Source: Achromobacter pulmonis (GTDB taxonomy: Bacteria > Pseudomonadota > Gammaproteobacteria > Burkholderiales > Burkholderiaceae_B). From it: a DNA stretch of 54,541 nucleotides. Each line of letters begins with the position of its first letter. Positions within the stretch are counted from its first letter, which is position 1. Shown piece after piece: positions 35,932-44,649 of the stretch. The notes below the pieces were generated by a model. That model did not search any database. It worked only from the letters and a program-made list of their open reading frames with translations, and was not told where the DNA came from. The DNA is taken from the NCBI RefSeq assembly GCF_002885955.2, contig NZ_POQS01000004.1, positions 669,289 through 723,829 of the forward strand, in the 5' to 3' direction. Position numbers and translations under genes: made by a program.

Positions 35932-37742
35932 GGGGGACACCGTAGGATTTCTTCCGAGCCGCGGCGCGACAGCACCACCAGCTGCACGAAGCTGTTGGCG
36001 TGCACGTACAGGCCGAAAAAGCGGTTCAGCACCGCGACGAAGGCATGCAGGCTGGTGCCGACGAAATTGTCTTCATTGATCGTGAGCCGGATCTCGATGC
36101 CGCGCACGAAGGTGGCGAACGGCTCGCCCGGCATCCAGTGCGTGGCGGGCTTGTAGTCCAGCCCCACCAGCCCTTCGATCTGGCGGGCCGCCACCGCGGC
36201 GTGCGACAGGTCGTACAGGCGCAGCGTTTCCTTCAGCGCCGGCAGGCCGCTTTGCACCAGCGACAGATGGTTCAGCGCCAGGTGCGAGATCAGGCGCCAG
36301 TGCGCCGCGCGGCCCTGCTGGAAGCGATGCGTATGGGTGGGACGGCGCAGCATGCGGATTTCGCGCGCGACCGAGCCGCCCTCCAGGAACAGGTCGCCGC
36401 CGGGCTGGCCCACCGCCAGGTGCGAAGGCAGGTCCCGGTTGGTGCAGGTCAGCTCCAGGCTCAGGGTTTCGGTCTGCGGCACGGACGGATCGAAATCGAT
36501 GTCGACGATGGACAGCTCCATCTCGTAGCCCGGGCTGCGCTCGGCCACCATCGCGTCGCGCCGCGCGGTCCAGTAGTGGCTGGCGCCGTCGGGCGTCTCG
36601 CCGTGGTGCAGCGAATAGAAGGGCCGGAATTCGACGACCGAATCGCCCCTGGCGTTCTGGCGCACCTGGCGCACGCGGTCGATGGAATAGACCTCGTAGC
36701 CATAGGCGCGGCGCGCGTCGGCCACCACCGGATAAGAGGCCGCGGCGTGCGTGACGCGGATGGGGTCGGCGCGCTGGGCGAACAGGTTGACCACCGGCGT
36801 GCAGCCCAGCCGGAAATTGTCGGCGGACGCCGATTCCAGCAGCCGCGCCGTATTGGAGTCGGCGCGCAGGCCGGCGACCGGCAGATGCAGCGTGAATTCG
36901 CGGACCGCGCCCAGGGCGGGCCCCAAGGCCGCCAGGTCGATGTCCACGAAATTGAATTTCTCGGCGAAGACGAAATACTCGGCCAGCAGCCGGTAGGCCG
37001 GATGCGAGCTGGCGGGAAAATCGATCAGCGCGTCCTCTTCGGCCAGGCCCACCTGCGCCAGCGGCGCCTGCGCCAGGCGGTTCCAGCGGCCGGGCTGCGT
37101 CTCCGTGTAGGCGGCCGCCGTGCGCAGGAACAGGCAGTCGCGCAGCGCCGCGACGAAGGACGGTTCGCCGTGCAGATAGACGCGCAGCCTGTCCACGGCC
37201 AGCGTGGAGAAGTTCTGCGTCTCGGCCAGGCAGGCCAGGGTCAGCGACAGCCGGCCCGTCACGCCCGGCGGCAGCGAGGTGGACGACGGCGCGTTGGCGG
37301 TGGACGCGAAGCCCGCCTGGCGGATCGCCACCGGCGCCAGCGTCACGTCGTAGGCCGTGCGGAAACGGCAGGCCACGCCGCGCACGGCATGGGACTTCAG
37401 CTCGGTGCCGCGCGGCAGGCGCACCGGCGCGGTCAACTGGGCGGCCACGCCGCCCATGTCGAACTGCGCCACCGAGCACGCAGGAAACGGGCGCAAGTAA
37501 TGCGGGTACATCACCTCGAACAATGCTTCCGTGAACTCCGGATAGTCGTCGTCGAGCTTCTTGTTGATGCGCGCGCCCAGCAGGGCGAACGACTCGATCA
37601 TCCGCTCCACGTGCGGATCTTCGCAGGTCTCGCCCGACAGCCCCAGCCGCCCGGCGATCTTGGGATAGCGCTGCGCGAAATCGCGCGACGAACTGCGCAG
37701 GAAACCCAGTTCGCGTTCGTAATATGGCAGCAGTTCTTCCAT
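35904..37742 (-). CDS. tssF: TssF, T6SS baseplate protein
   Basis: 612 residues, beginning MEELLPYYERELGFLRSSSR, with the family signature FAQRYPKIAGRLGLSG and a Y-P-H-Y-L-R motif (MYPHYLRPFPACS). Length and sequence are typical for TssF/VasA (former DUF879), the large wedge protein of the baseplate. It lies between tssE and tssG, the usual tssEFG order, on the minus-strand T6SS transcript. Confidence 0.96.
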   Translation of the reverse strand: MEELLPYYERELGFLRSSSRDFAQRYPKIAGRLGLSGETCEDPHVERMIESFALLGARINKKLDDDYPEFTEALFEVMYPHYLRPFPACSVAQFDMGGVAAQLTAPVRLPRGTELKSHAVRGVACRFRTAYDVTLAPVAIRQAGFASTANAPSSTSLPPGVTGRLSLTLACLAETQNFSTLAVDRLRVYLHGEPSFVAALRDCLFLRTAAAYTETQPGRWNRLAQAPLAQVGLAEEDALIDFPASSHPAYRLLAEYFVFAEKFNFVDIDLAALGPALGAVREFTLHLPVAGLRADSNTARLLESASADNFRLGCTPVVNLFAQRADPIRVTHAAASYPVVADARRAYGYEVYSIDRVRQVRQNARGDSVVEFRPFYSLHHGETPDGASHYWTARRDAMVAERSPGYEMELSIVDIDFDPSVPQTETLSLELTCTNRDLPSHLAVGQPGGDLFLEGGSVAREIRMLRRPTHTHRFQQGRAAHWRLISHLALNHLSLVQSGLPALKETLRLYDLSHAAVAARQIEGLVGLDYKPATHWMPGEPFATFVRGIEIRLTINEDNFVGTSLHAFVAVLNRFFGLYVHANSFVQLVVLSRRGSEEILRCPPCNGDAILA

Positions 37743-37797
37743 CTTTCCCTTCTCCGCCGGCGGCGTGGCGCCGGCGCCCGCGTGTTCTGTTGTTGGT

Positions 37798-38283
37798 TCA
37801 GGCGGCGGCCGCGGCCTTGGCCCAGCCCTTGCTCACCGAATACTGCAAAGTGGACGGCTGCAGCGTCGCATCGAAGGTCACCGGCTCATGCGCCGGGCCC
37901 ACGTCCAGCATCGCGGTGATCGCGAAATACAGCACCGACGTGGCGCGGCCATCGACCTGCAGCATGACCCGCACATGCGTCAGCCGCGGCTCGTGGCGGG
38001 CGATCGCCTGTTCCAGCGAGCGGCAGATGAATTCGCGGTCGTAATGGCTGGCCAGGCTCAGGCCGGAAAAATCGGACAGTCCATAGGTGAGGATGGAGCG
38101 CTGGCAGTTCGGATAGCGCTTGAGCGATTCCTCGGTGAAGACCATGCGCGTATTGAGCAGGGCCTCGATGTCGCGCGCGACGGTTTCCTTGATTTCCTCC
38201 ACCGACAGGCGCCGCAGCGCATGCGGCGCTTGCCCGTCGCCGTCGAACAGCTTGTCGAACAGGCTCGGTTCGAATCCTTTCAT
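37798..38283 (-). CDS. tssE: TssE, gp25-like T6SS baseplate protein
   Basis: 161 residues. The N-terminal SLFDKLF and the central gp25/lysozyme-like domain (SVEEIKETVARDIEALLNTR, then YPNCQRSILTYGLSDFS) identify TssE, which starts sheath polymerisation at the baseplate. It is the first gene after the hairpin that follows hcp, and tssF starts 55 bp after it. Confidence 0.94.
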   Translation of the reverse strand: MKGFEPSLFDKLFDGDGQAPHALRRLSVEEIKETVARDIEALLNTRMVFTEESLKRYPNCQRSILTYGLSDFSGLSLASHYDREFICRSLEQAIARHEPRLTHVRVMLQVDGRATSVLYFAITAMLDVGPAHEPVTFDATLQPSTLQYSVSKGWAKAAAAA

Positions 38284-38299
38284 GCGGACCTCATTCAGG

Positions 38300-38332
38300 A
38301 AAGGCAGCGGCCCGCGGCGGGCCGCTGCCTTT
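38300..38332 (-). terminator. Strong hairpin between hcp and tssE (partial terminator or mRNA stabiliser)
   Basis: A perfect 15-bp stem (38300-38314 with 38318-38332, AAAGGCAGCGGCCCG and its complement) with a 3-base loop lies 20 bp after the hcp stop. Read on the minus strand it ends in CCTTT, a short U-run. It could end most hcp transcripts while letting some read into tssE, or protect the hcp 3' end. Confidence 0.6.
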
Positions 38333-38352
38333 ACCGTCTTACGCGGTCAGGT

Positions 38353-38856
38353 TCAGACCGAATACGTCTTGTCGTTCTTGGTCAGGCTCCAGGCGCCCTG
38401 GGAGTTGCCGCCCTGGTTGCCGCCGACCTTCTGCTGCGTGTACTTCCACTGCACGGCGGCGTACTTCAGCGAGAACGATTCATGCGGCAGGCCTTCGCTG
38501 ACGACCTCGGGGGCCACGCGCGAGATGATCACGTACTTGAGCTTGATTTCCAGGTACTTGACGCGGTTGCCCTCGCCGTCGGCGCGCAGGAAGTCGATGG
38601 TGACTTCGTCGAAGGTGGTGCCGCCCGAGGCATGCTGATACAGCAGCGGGCTGACCACGTCCAGGTCCTTGGTGAAGACCATCTCGCCATGCTCGGTGCG
38701 CTCGGCCGTGTGGCCGCCCGAGGTCGAGGCGGTAGCCGAACGCGGCTGAATGATCTCGTGGCGCCACGATCCGACTTCGATCCAGTCAGGGTGGTCCTTG
38801 TCCTGGGATTCGCCCTTGAGCGCAGGATTGCCGAATTTGACGTAGATGTCCTTCAT
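38353..38856 (-). CDS. hcp: Hcp (TssD), T6SS inner-tube protein
   Basis: 167 residues, a full-length Hcp: MKDIYVKFGNPALKGES, then WIEVGSWRHEIIQPRSA, GEMVFTKDLDVVSPLLYQ and a C-terminal strand AAVQWKYTQQK. Hexameric rings stack to form the secreted tube. No C-terminal effector extension is present. GGAGAGG lies upstream of the ATG, a strong ribosome binding site that fits high expression. It is flanked by tssC and by a strong downstream hairpin. Confidence 0.97.
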   Translation of the reverse strand: MKDIYVKFGNPALKGESQDKDHPDWIEVGSWRHEIIQPRSATASTSGGHTAERTEHGEMVFTKDLDVVSPLLYQHASGGTTFDEVTIDFLRADGEGNRVKYLEIKLKYVIISRVAPEVVSEGLPHESFSLKYAAVQWKYTQQKVGGNQGGNSQGAWSLTKNDKTYSV

Positions 38857-38900
38857 TAATAGCCTCTCCAGTAAAAAATCATCGAATCCAGCCTAGGCGC

Positions 38901-40394
38901 TTACGACTTCTGGGCCTGGGCCGGCAGCTCCGCGACCAGGCGCAGCGAAATCGAAAGCTCGTCGAGCTGGAAATGAGGCCGCAAAAACGCCACGGCCCTG
39001 AACACGCCGGGGCGACCCGGCACTTCGGCGACTTGCACCGATGCCTCCCGCAGGGGGAACTGCGCCTTCTGCTCCTGATTGGCGTTGTCGTCCAGCAGCA
39101 CGTACTGCGAGACCCAGCGGTTCAGGAAGCTTTCGACCGATTGCGCGGAGGCGAAACTGCCGATCTTGTCGCGCATCATGGCCTTCAGGTAGTGGGCCAC
39201 TCGCGATACCGAGAATATGTATTGCAGCTGCGCCGACAGCACCGCATTGGCGTTGGCGCTGTCGGTGTTGTATTTCTTGGCCTTCTGCACCGACTGCGCG
39301 CCGAAAAAGGCCGCGTAGTCCGAGTTCTTGCAGTGCACCAGCGGGATCAGGCCCAGGTCGCTCAGTTCCTTTTCGCGGCGATCGGTGATGGCGATCTCCG
39401 TGGGGCACTTCAGCGCGATCTCGCCGTCGTCGGTCTTGAAGGTATGGGTGGGCAGGTTCTCCACCAGGCCGCCGCCTTCGACGCCGCGGATCGCCGCGCA
39501 CCAGCCGAAGTCCGCGAACGCCGCCGTCAGGCGCGCGCCGAAGGCCCAGGCGGCGTTGCACCACAGGTACTTGGCGTGATCGGTGCCGTCGACTTCCTCG
39601 ACGAAGTTGAAGCCCTCGACCGAGGTGCCCTCCTTCGGGTCATAGGGCAGCCGGCCCAGGAAGCGCGGCATGGTCAGGCCCACGTAGCGCGAGTCTTCCG
39701 AATCGCGGAAGCTGCGCCACTTGGTGTATTCCACCGTGTCGAACACCTTGGCCAGGTCGCGCGGACGGCCCAGGTCGGCGAAGCTGTCCAGGCCCAGCAG
39801 CTCGGGCGAGGCCGAGGCGATGAACGGGGCGTGCGAGGCCGCGGCCACGTGCGACATCTGCTCGATGAAGTACATGTCCTCGGGCTGGCGCGTGATCTCG
39901 AAATTGCCCAGCAGCGCGCCGAAGGGCGAGCCGCCGAAGGTGCCGAACTCTTCTTCGTAGACCTTCTTGAACATCAGGCTCTGGTCGAAGTCGATCGCGG
40001 TCTGGAAGTCGCGCACCAGGTCGCGCTTGGTGACGTTGAGCACCTTGATCTTGAGCATGGGGCCGGTGTTGCTCTCCTGGCACAGGTAGTGCAGGCCGCG
40101 CCAGGTGCTTTCCAGCTTCTGGAATTCGGCGCCGTGCATCACCTCGCTCAGCTGGGCCGAGATCAGGCGGTCCAGCTCGGCCACCCGGGCGTCCAGCATC
40201 GCCGACAGGTTGTCGGAGACGACCACGGTGCCCTTCATGACTTCGCGCGCCAGTTCGCCGATCAGGTCCTTGGCGCGGTCGTGTTCGGCGCTGGACTTGG
40301 CGACGCGGCTCTGCTCGACGATCTGGTCCAGCAGGCCCGATTCGGCCTCGGCGGCCGGCGCGGACGCGTTCTGCGCGGCGGCGGAATTACTCAT
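38901..40394 (-). CDS. tssC: TssC (VipB), T6SS contractile sheath large subunit
   Basis: 497 residues with the family blocks ISAQLSEVMHGAEFQKLEST, WRGLHYLC and PRFLGRLPYDPKEGT, and a C-terminal GRPGVFRAVAFLRPHFQ strand region. It co-assembles with TssB into the contractile sheath, and ClpV disassembles it. The start overlaps the tssB stop by eight bases and has GGGAGGC as ribosome binding site, so the two subunits are co-translated. Confidence 0.97.
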   Translation of the reverse strand: MSNSAAAQNASAPAAEAESGLLDQIVEQSRVAKSSAEHDRAKDLIGELAREVMKGTVVVSDNLSAMLDARVAELDRLISAQLSEVMHGAEFQKLESTWRGLHYLCQESNTGPMLKIKVLNVTKRDLVRDFQTAIDFDQSLMFKKVYEEEFGTFGGSPFGALLGNFEITRQPEDMYFIEQMSHVAAASHAPFIASASPELLGLDSFADLGRPRDLAKVFDTVEYTKWRSFRDSEDSRYVGLTMPRFLGRLPYDPKEGTSVEGFNFVEEVDGTDHAKYLWCNAAWAFGARLTAAFADFGWCAAIRGVEGGGLVENLPTHTFKTDDGEIALKCPTEIAITDRREKELSDLGLIPLVHCKNSDYAAFFGAQSVQKAKKYNTDSANANAVLSAQLQYIFSVSRVAHYLKAMMRDKIGSFASAQSVESFLNRWVSQYVLLDDNANQEQKAQFPLREASVQVAEVPGRPGVFRAVAFLRPHFQLDELSISLRLVAELPAQAQKS

Positions 40395-40911
40395 TGCTGC
40401 CTCCCTTGCCGTCCTTGCCGGCTTCGCTGGTCAGTTGCTGCAGTTTCTCGGTGCTGCTGAGCACTTCGCCCAGCAGGTCTTCCAGTTTGTCGTTGCCCGC
40501 CAGCTTGTTGCGCAGGTCGGCCAGCTTGGTGCGGATCTCCAGCAGCTCCTTGAGCGGCTCGATCTGCTGCACCACGGCCTCGGGACGGAAATCCTCGATG
40601 GAGCGGAACTTCAGGTCCACGCCGAAGGTGCCGCCCTCGTCGGTCAGGCGGTTCTTCACGCGGTAGGCGGCGCGCGGCTCCAGCCCGCGCATCACGTCGT
40701 CGAAGTTGTCCACGTCGATATTGACGAACTTGCGGTCCTTCAGGCGCGGCAGCTCGGCTTCGGACTGCGCGCTGAAATCGCCCACCACGCCCACGACGAA
40801 GGGAAGCTCTTTCTGTTCGATCGCGTCGCCCTTTTCCACGTCGTAGGTCAACTGGACGCGCGGCGGACGGACCTTCTGGAGTCGTTTCTGAACGCTTTCT
40901 TTCTTAGCCAT
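40387..40911 (-). CDS. tssB: TssB (VipA), T6SS contractile sheath small subunit
   Basis: 174 residues, starting MAKKESVQKRLQKVRPPRVQ, with the family motifs LPFVVGVVGDFSAQ and FVNIDVDNFDDVM and a helical C-terminal half (LLEIRTKLADLRNKL). It pairs with TssC. A GGAG site precedes the ATG. It follows the lipoprotein gene by 44 bp on the minus-strand T6SS transcript. Confidence 0.97.
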   Translation of the reverse strand: MAKKESVQKRLQKVRPPRVQLTYDVEKGDAIEQKELPFVVGVVGDFSAQSEAELPRLKDRKFVNIDVDNFDDVMRGLEPRAAYRVKNRLTDEGGTFGVDLKFRSIEDFRPEAVVQQIEPLKELLEIRTKLADLRNKLAGNDKLEDLLGEVLSSTEKLQQLTSEAGKDGKGGSNE

Positions 40912-40955
40912 GGGGGCTCCAAGCGAAGTGCATAGTGACGGGGCCGGATGCCCGA

Positions 40956-41663
40956 TCAGGGTTTGAGGAGATTGCCGAACGGGTCCGGCGCCCGGCCCGC
41001 AGGAGCGGGCGCCGGGGCCGGGGCCGGCGTCGGCGCCGGGCTGGCTGCTGTATTGGTAGCGGGGCTGGCCACCGGCTTGGCGGGCACGGCCGCCGACTGC
41101 GCGGCCGCGGGCGCGACGGCGGCGGCCGCAGGCGCGACGGCGGCGGCCGGCGCGGCGCGCTGCGCGTCATTGCGGCGCGGCTGGCGGCGCGGCGGCTTGT
41201 AACCTTCGGGGAACAACACGTCCTGGCCCAGGGTTTCGCGCATGGCGGCGGCCAGCGCCACCGCGTCGGTCTTGGCGTTGCCGGCCAGCAGTGCGTCGGC
41301 GCGCAGGTCGGCCAGCGACTGCATCGCCACCCGCAGCCCGCCCACGGCGCGCACGGTCTTGGCGGTGAAATCCTCGGGTTCCCGGTTCAGCGCCTCGTCG
41401 GCCGCGACGATGGCCTCGCCGTAGCGCTGCTCGTCGAAACGAATCTTCGCGATATAGGACCACGGCTCGCCGCGCGACGGATTGCGCAGCGCGATCTCCT
41501 GGAATTCGGCGACCGCCTGGTCGTTGCCCTTGTTGGCCAGCGTCTCGGTGGCGTGCGTCATCGACTGTTTGTATTCGGCCTCGGTCGGCGGTTTGGACGA
41601 GGTCGCGCAGCCGGTCGCGAAAGCCAACATGGCGCTGATAAGGAGAACCCTGGATATGTGCAT
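40956..41663 (-). CDS. T6SS-associated TPR-like lipoprotein with Pro/Ala-rich tail
   Basis: 235 residues. A lipoprotein signal peptide (MLAFATGC, lipid-anchor Cys19) is followed by two to three TPR-like helical pairs (about residues 28-105: AVAEFQEIALRNPSRGEPWS, then YGEAIVAADEALNREPEDF). A long low-complexity Ala/Pro region (about 165-225, PAPTPAPAPAPAPAG) ends with the conserved-looking DPFGNLLKP. Such TPR lipoproteins precede tssB in Burkholderiales T6SS loci; the tail length suggests it reaches across to the peptidoglycan or the inner membrane. It is the first minus-strand gene of the cluster. The exact role is unknown to me. Confidence 0.75.
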   Translation of the reverse strand: MHISRVLLISAMLAFATGCATSSKPPTEAEYKQSMTHATETLANKGNDQAVAEFQEIALRNPSRGEPWSYIAKIRFDEQRYGEAIVAADEALNREPEDFTAKTVRAVGGLRVAMQSLADLRADALLAGNAKTDAVALAAAMRETLGQDVLFPEGYKPPRRQPRRNDAQRAAPAAAVAPAAAAVAPAAAQSAAVPAKPVASPATNTAASPAPTPAPAPAPAPAGRAPDPFGNLLKP

Positions 41664-41819
41664 TTTTCTGGCTTGTAGGTGGGTGTAACCAAGGCCGCGT
41701 ATTTCAACAACCTTTTGTTAGCGCCACACTACAGAGGATTACTTCATGTAACTCACAACGAAACGTCGGCTAACGTGCAGCGATCTGTATGTTGTCGCAG
41801 GCTTCCGGTATAAAGAGCC
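41664..41819. promoter_or_regulatory. Divergent promoter region of the T6SS cluster
   Basis: This 156-bp gap separates the two oppositely transcribed halves of the T6SS locus and is AT-richer than its surroundings, so it must carry both promoters or sit close to them. A TATAAA (41810-41815) is too close to the tssJ start to serve as its -10 with a normal leader. No sigma-54 element (GG-N10-GC) was recognised. Exact hexamers could not be assigned. Confidence 0.5.
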
Positions 41820-42437
41820 ATGTCAAAACATCTCTATTTTTCACGGCGCGTGGCGGCGCTGGCCATGATCGTCGCAAGCCCCGTAATCAGCGGCTGTGCA
41901 GCGGTTTCAGCGATTGGAGCGGTGGCGGGAATGACCGGCGGCGTAATGGATATGGCGGGCCTGAAAAAAGACCCGAACGCGCCCGTCGAAGTGAAATTGG
42001 CGATACACGCCGGAGAAAATTTGAACTCGAGCAGCGGCCAGTCGATGGCCGTGGTTACGAAAATATACTATTTGAAGAACGCAGAGGCATTTCAGCGCGC
42101 ACCGCTCACGCAATTGGTTGATACTGACGCCGAAAAGTCGGCGCTTGGAGAAAGCGTCATCGCCTCGCGCGAGGTCACTCTGACACCGGGACAGCGTTAC
42201 GAACACCTCGAAAAGGTGCCGAAAAACGCCACCTATATCGCGGTCGCGGGCCTGTTTTATGCGCCCGCGCCGCAACGCTGGAAATACGTGTTCGAAGTGG
42301 AATCGGCCGAGGACACCGGCATCGTCATGGGCGCACATGCCTGCGCGCTGACCGTCGTGACCGGCAAGATGACCCTGCCGCCGGGCGTGCCCGACTTCGA
42401 CCCGGCGCGGCTGGGCTCGGTGCAATGTCCGGGCTGA
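41820..42437 (+). CDS. tssJ: TssJ, T6SS outer-membrane lipoprotein
   Basis: 205 residues with a lipobox (SPVISGC, lipid-anchor Cys26). The beta-sandwich typical of TssJ follows (VEVKLAIHAGENLNSSSGQS, then VVTKIYYLKNAEAFQRA and LTPGQRYEHLEKVP). TssJ anchors the TssJLM membrane complex to the outer membrane. The extra hydrophobic stretch right after the lipid anchor (VSAIGAVAGMTGGVMDMAGL) is longer than in short TssJ proteins. It is the first gene of the plus-strand T6SS operon, with tssK 51 bp downstream. Confidence 0.93.
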   Translation: MSKHLYFSRRVAALAMIVASPVISGCAAVSAIGAVAGMTGGVMDMAGLKKDPNAPVEVKLAIHAGENLNSSSGQSMAVVTKIYYLKNAEAFQRAPLTQLVDTDAEKSALGESVIASREVTLTPGQRYEHLEKVPKNATYIAVAGLFYAPAPQRWKYVFEVESAEDTGIVMGAHACALTVVTGKMTLPPGVPDFDPARLGSVQCPG

Positions 42438-42488
42438 GCGCCCCGGTCCGTCCGCCGTCTTCAATAATATGAACAAGAGCCAGAAAAC

Positions 42489-43835
42489 GTGAGCCATTCC
42501 GCGAAGATCCTATGGGGTGAGGGGCTGTTCCTGCGGCCCCAGCATTTTCAAAGACAGGACGCCTACCACGAAGCCCGCCTCGCGGAGATGAGCCGCGCGC
42601 TGCATCCCTATTCCTGGGGCCTGCGCGCCGCGCGCTTCGACGCCGCGGCGCTGGCCAACGGCATGCTCCGGGCCACCGAGCTCTCGGCCATCTTTCCCGA
42701 CGGCGAGATCTACAGCGCCCCGCACAACGACGACCTGCCGCCCGCCGTCGCGCTGGACGGCCTGGACGGCGCCAGTTCGGCCGTGTTCTACCTGGCGCTG
42801 CATCCGATGAAGGACATCGGCGGCAACTACCGCGATGCGCAGCAGGGCCAGGGCTTCGACGCGCGCTACGCGCACCAGGACAGCCCCGCGCCCGACCTCT
42901 ACACCAACGCCAGCACCGCCGAGCTGGCGTTCCTGCGCAAGAATGTGCGCCTGCTGTCGGAGCACGAGCCGCGCGACGCGCTGCTGACGATCCCGGTGGC
43001 GCGCGTGCGCCGCACCGCCAGCGCCGGCTATGAACTGGACACGGGCTTCATCGCCCCCAGCCTCACGGTCCAGGCCTGCGGCGCGCTCTTCGAACAGCTG
43101 CGCCGCCTGCTCGACGCGCTGCAGGCCAAGGTCAACGCGCTCTACGGCTTTCACCGCGAGCCCAACAAGAACATCATCGAGTTCCGCTCCGGCGACGTGG
43201 CCTCTTTCTGGCTGCTGCACACGGCCAACGAAGCCTACGCGGCGCTCTCGCACCTGTTCCACAACCCGCAGCTGCATCCGGAGCGCCTGTTCCAGGAAAT
43301 GCTGCGCCTGGCCGGCGCGCTGATGACCTTCTCCAAGGTGCACACGCTGGCCGACCTGCCCGCGTACCGCCACGACCAGCCCGGCGCGGCCTTCGCGCGG
43401 CTGGACGAAATCCTGCGCGACCTGCTCGACACCGTCATCTCGACCCGCTACTTCTCCATCGTGCTGGAAGAACTGCGCCCGTCGTTCCACGTGGGCCGCC
43501 TCGATTCCGACAAGCTCGACGAGACCACCGCGCTCTATCTGTCGGTCTCGGCCGCCACGCCGGCCAGCGAACTGGCCGAAACCGTGCCGCTGCGATTCAA
43601 GGTCGGCGCGCCCGACGACGTGGAAAAGCTGGTGCTCTCGGCCATGCCGGGCGTGCAGCTGGTTTACACGCCGCAGGTGCCGCCGGCCGTGCCGGTCAAG
43701 CCGGGCGCCTGCTATTTCACCTTGCAGACGCGCGGCTCGCTGTACGACCGCATGCTGCAGGCGCGCAGCATCGCCATCTACGCCCCGTCCGGCATCCCCG
43801 ACCTGAAGCTGGACCTGATCGCCGTCACCCGCTAA
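42489..43835 (+). CDS. tssK: TssK, T6SS baseplate-membrane complex connector
   Basis: 448 residues with a GTG start (SHSAKILWGEGLFLRPQHFQ, the usual TssK N-terminus). Family blocks include QDAYHEARLAEMSRALHPYS and a conserved C-terminal LKLDLIAV. It trims the baseplate wedge and docks it on TssL/TssM. A seven-codon frame (MNKSQKT, 42469-42492) ends in a TGA that overlaps the GTG, possibly coupling translation. The Shine-Dalgarno sequence is weak. Confidence 0.95.
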   Translation: MSHSAKILWGEGLFLRPQHFQRQDAYHEARLAEMSRALHPYSWGLRAARFDAAALANGMLRATELSAIFPDGEIYSAPHNDDLPPAVALDGLDGASSAVFYLALHPMKDIGGNYRDAQQGQGFDARYAHQDSPAPDLYTNASTAELAFLRKNVRLLSEHEPRDALLTIPVARVRRTASAGYELDTGFIAPSLTVQACGALFEQLRRLLDALQAKVNALYGFHREPNKNIIEFRSGDVASFWLLHTANEAYAALSHLFHNPQLHPERLFQEMLRLAGALMTFSKVHTLADLPAYRHDQPGAAFARLDEILRDLLDTVISTRYFSIVLEELRPSFHVGRLDSDKLDETTALYLSVSAATPASELAETVPLRFKVGAPDDVEKLVLSAMPGVQLVYTPQVPPAVPVKPGACYFTLQTRGSLYDRMLQARSIAIYAPSGIPDLKLDLIAVTR

Positions 43836-43860
43836 CCGACGCCTACCGCAAGAGCCCGCC

Positions 43861-44640
43861 ATGACCGCCGACTCTCCTTCCCTGATGCCCGGAGCATCGC
43901 TGCCTGCCCGAGCCGCCGAGTTCTACGGAACCCGCCCGGCCAAGTCGCTGCTGGACCTGCTGTACGACGGCTTCCTGATGCTGTTCCTGCTCAAGAGCGG
44001 GCAGGAGCCGGCCAGCGCCGCGTCGTTCTCGGCGCGGGTGCAGCAGTTCCTGGCCGACTTCGAGCGCAGCGCCAAGAAAATGGACATCCCGGCCGAGGAC
44101 GTCTACGCGACCAAGTACGCCTTCTGCGCCGCGGTCGACGAGACCGTGCTGAACTCGCGCTTCGCGATCCGCGACGCCTGGATGCTGCAGCCGCTGCAGC
44201 TGACCCTGTTCGGCGAACAGCTGGCGGGCGAGAACTTCTTCGCGCGCCTGGAAGACCTGCGCGCCCAGGGCGCGCCGCGCCTGCAATCGCTGGAAGTGTT
44301 CTACATGTGCCTGCTGCTGGGCTTCCAGGGCAAGTACATGATCGAAGGCCAGGAGAAACTCGGCTACCTGACCGCGCGCCTGGGCGACGAGATCGCGCTG
44401 CTGCGCGGCAAGCGCGCCGGCTTCGCGCCGCACTGGCCGCTGCCCGACAAGATCGCCCACACCCTCAAGCGCGACGTGCCGCTGTGGAGCATCGGCGCCC
44501 TGTTCGCGCTGCTGGGCCTGCTGGCCTACCTGGGCATGAGCCACTTCCTGAACGCCGACATGCAAACCGCCATGGCGCCGTATCACGACATCGTCAAGCT
44601 GGGACCGCGCGCGGCCCACCTGACCATCTCGCTGCCCTGA
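43861..44640 (+). CDS. tssL: TssL (DotU/IcmH), T6SS inner-membrane protein
   Basis: 259 residues. A cytosolic helical domain (KSLLDLLYDGFLMLFLLKSG, then VDETVLNSRFAIRDAWM and VFYMCLLLGFQGKYMI) is followed by one C-terminal membrane segment (about residues 208-230, SIGALFALLGLLAYLGM). There is no OmpA-like peptidoglycan-binding extension. TssL pairs with TssM and TssJ. The usual next gene, tssM, is absent here; a vgrG starts nine bases later. Confidence 0.94.
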   Translation: MTADSPSLMPGASLPARAAEFYGTRPAKSLLDLLYDGFLMLFLLKSGQEPASAASFSARVQQFLADFERSAKKMDIPAEDVYATKYAFCAAVDETVLNSRFAIRDAWMLQPLQLTLFGEQLAGENFFARLEDLRAQGAPRLQSLEVFYMCLLLGFQGKYMIEGQEKLGYLTARLGDEIALLRGKRAGFAPHWPLPDKIAHTLKRDVPLWSIGALFALLGLLAYLGMSHFLNADMQTAMAPYHDIVKLGPRAAHLTISLP

Positions 44641-44649
44641 AGGTCCGCC

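Noticed and set aside
41664..41819. Sigma-54 promoter for the T6SS genes
   Set aside because: No GG-N10-GC element with the usual flanking bases was recognised on either strand of the divergent region.
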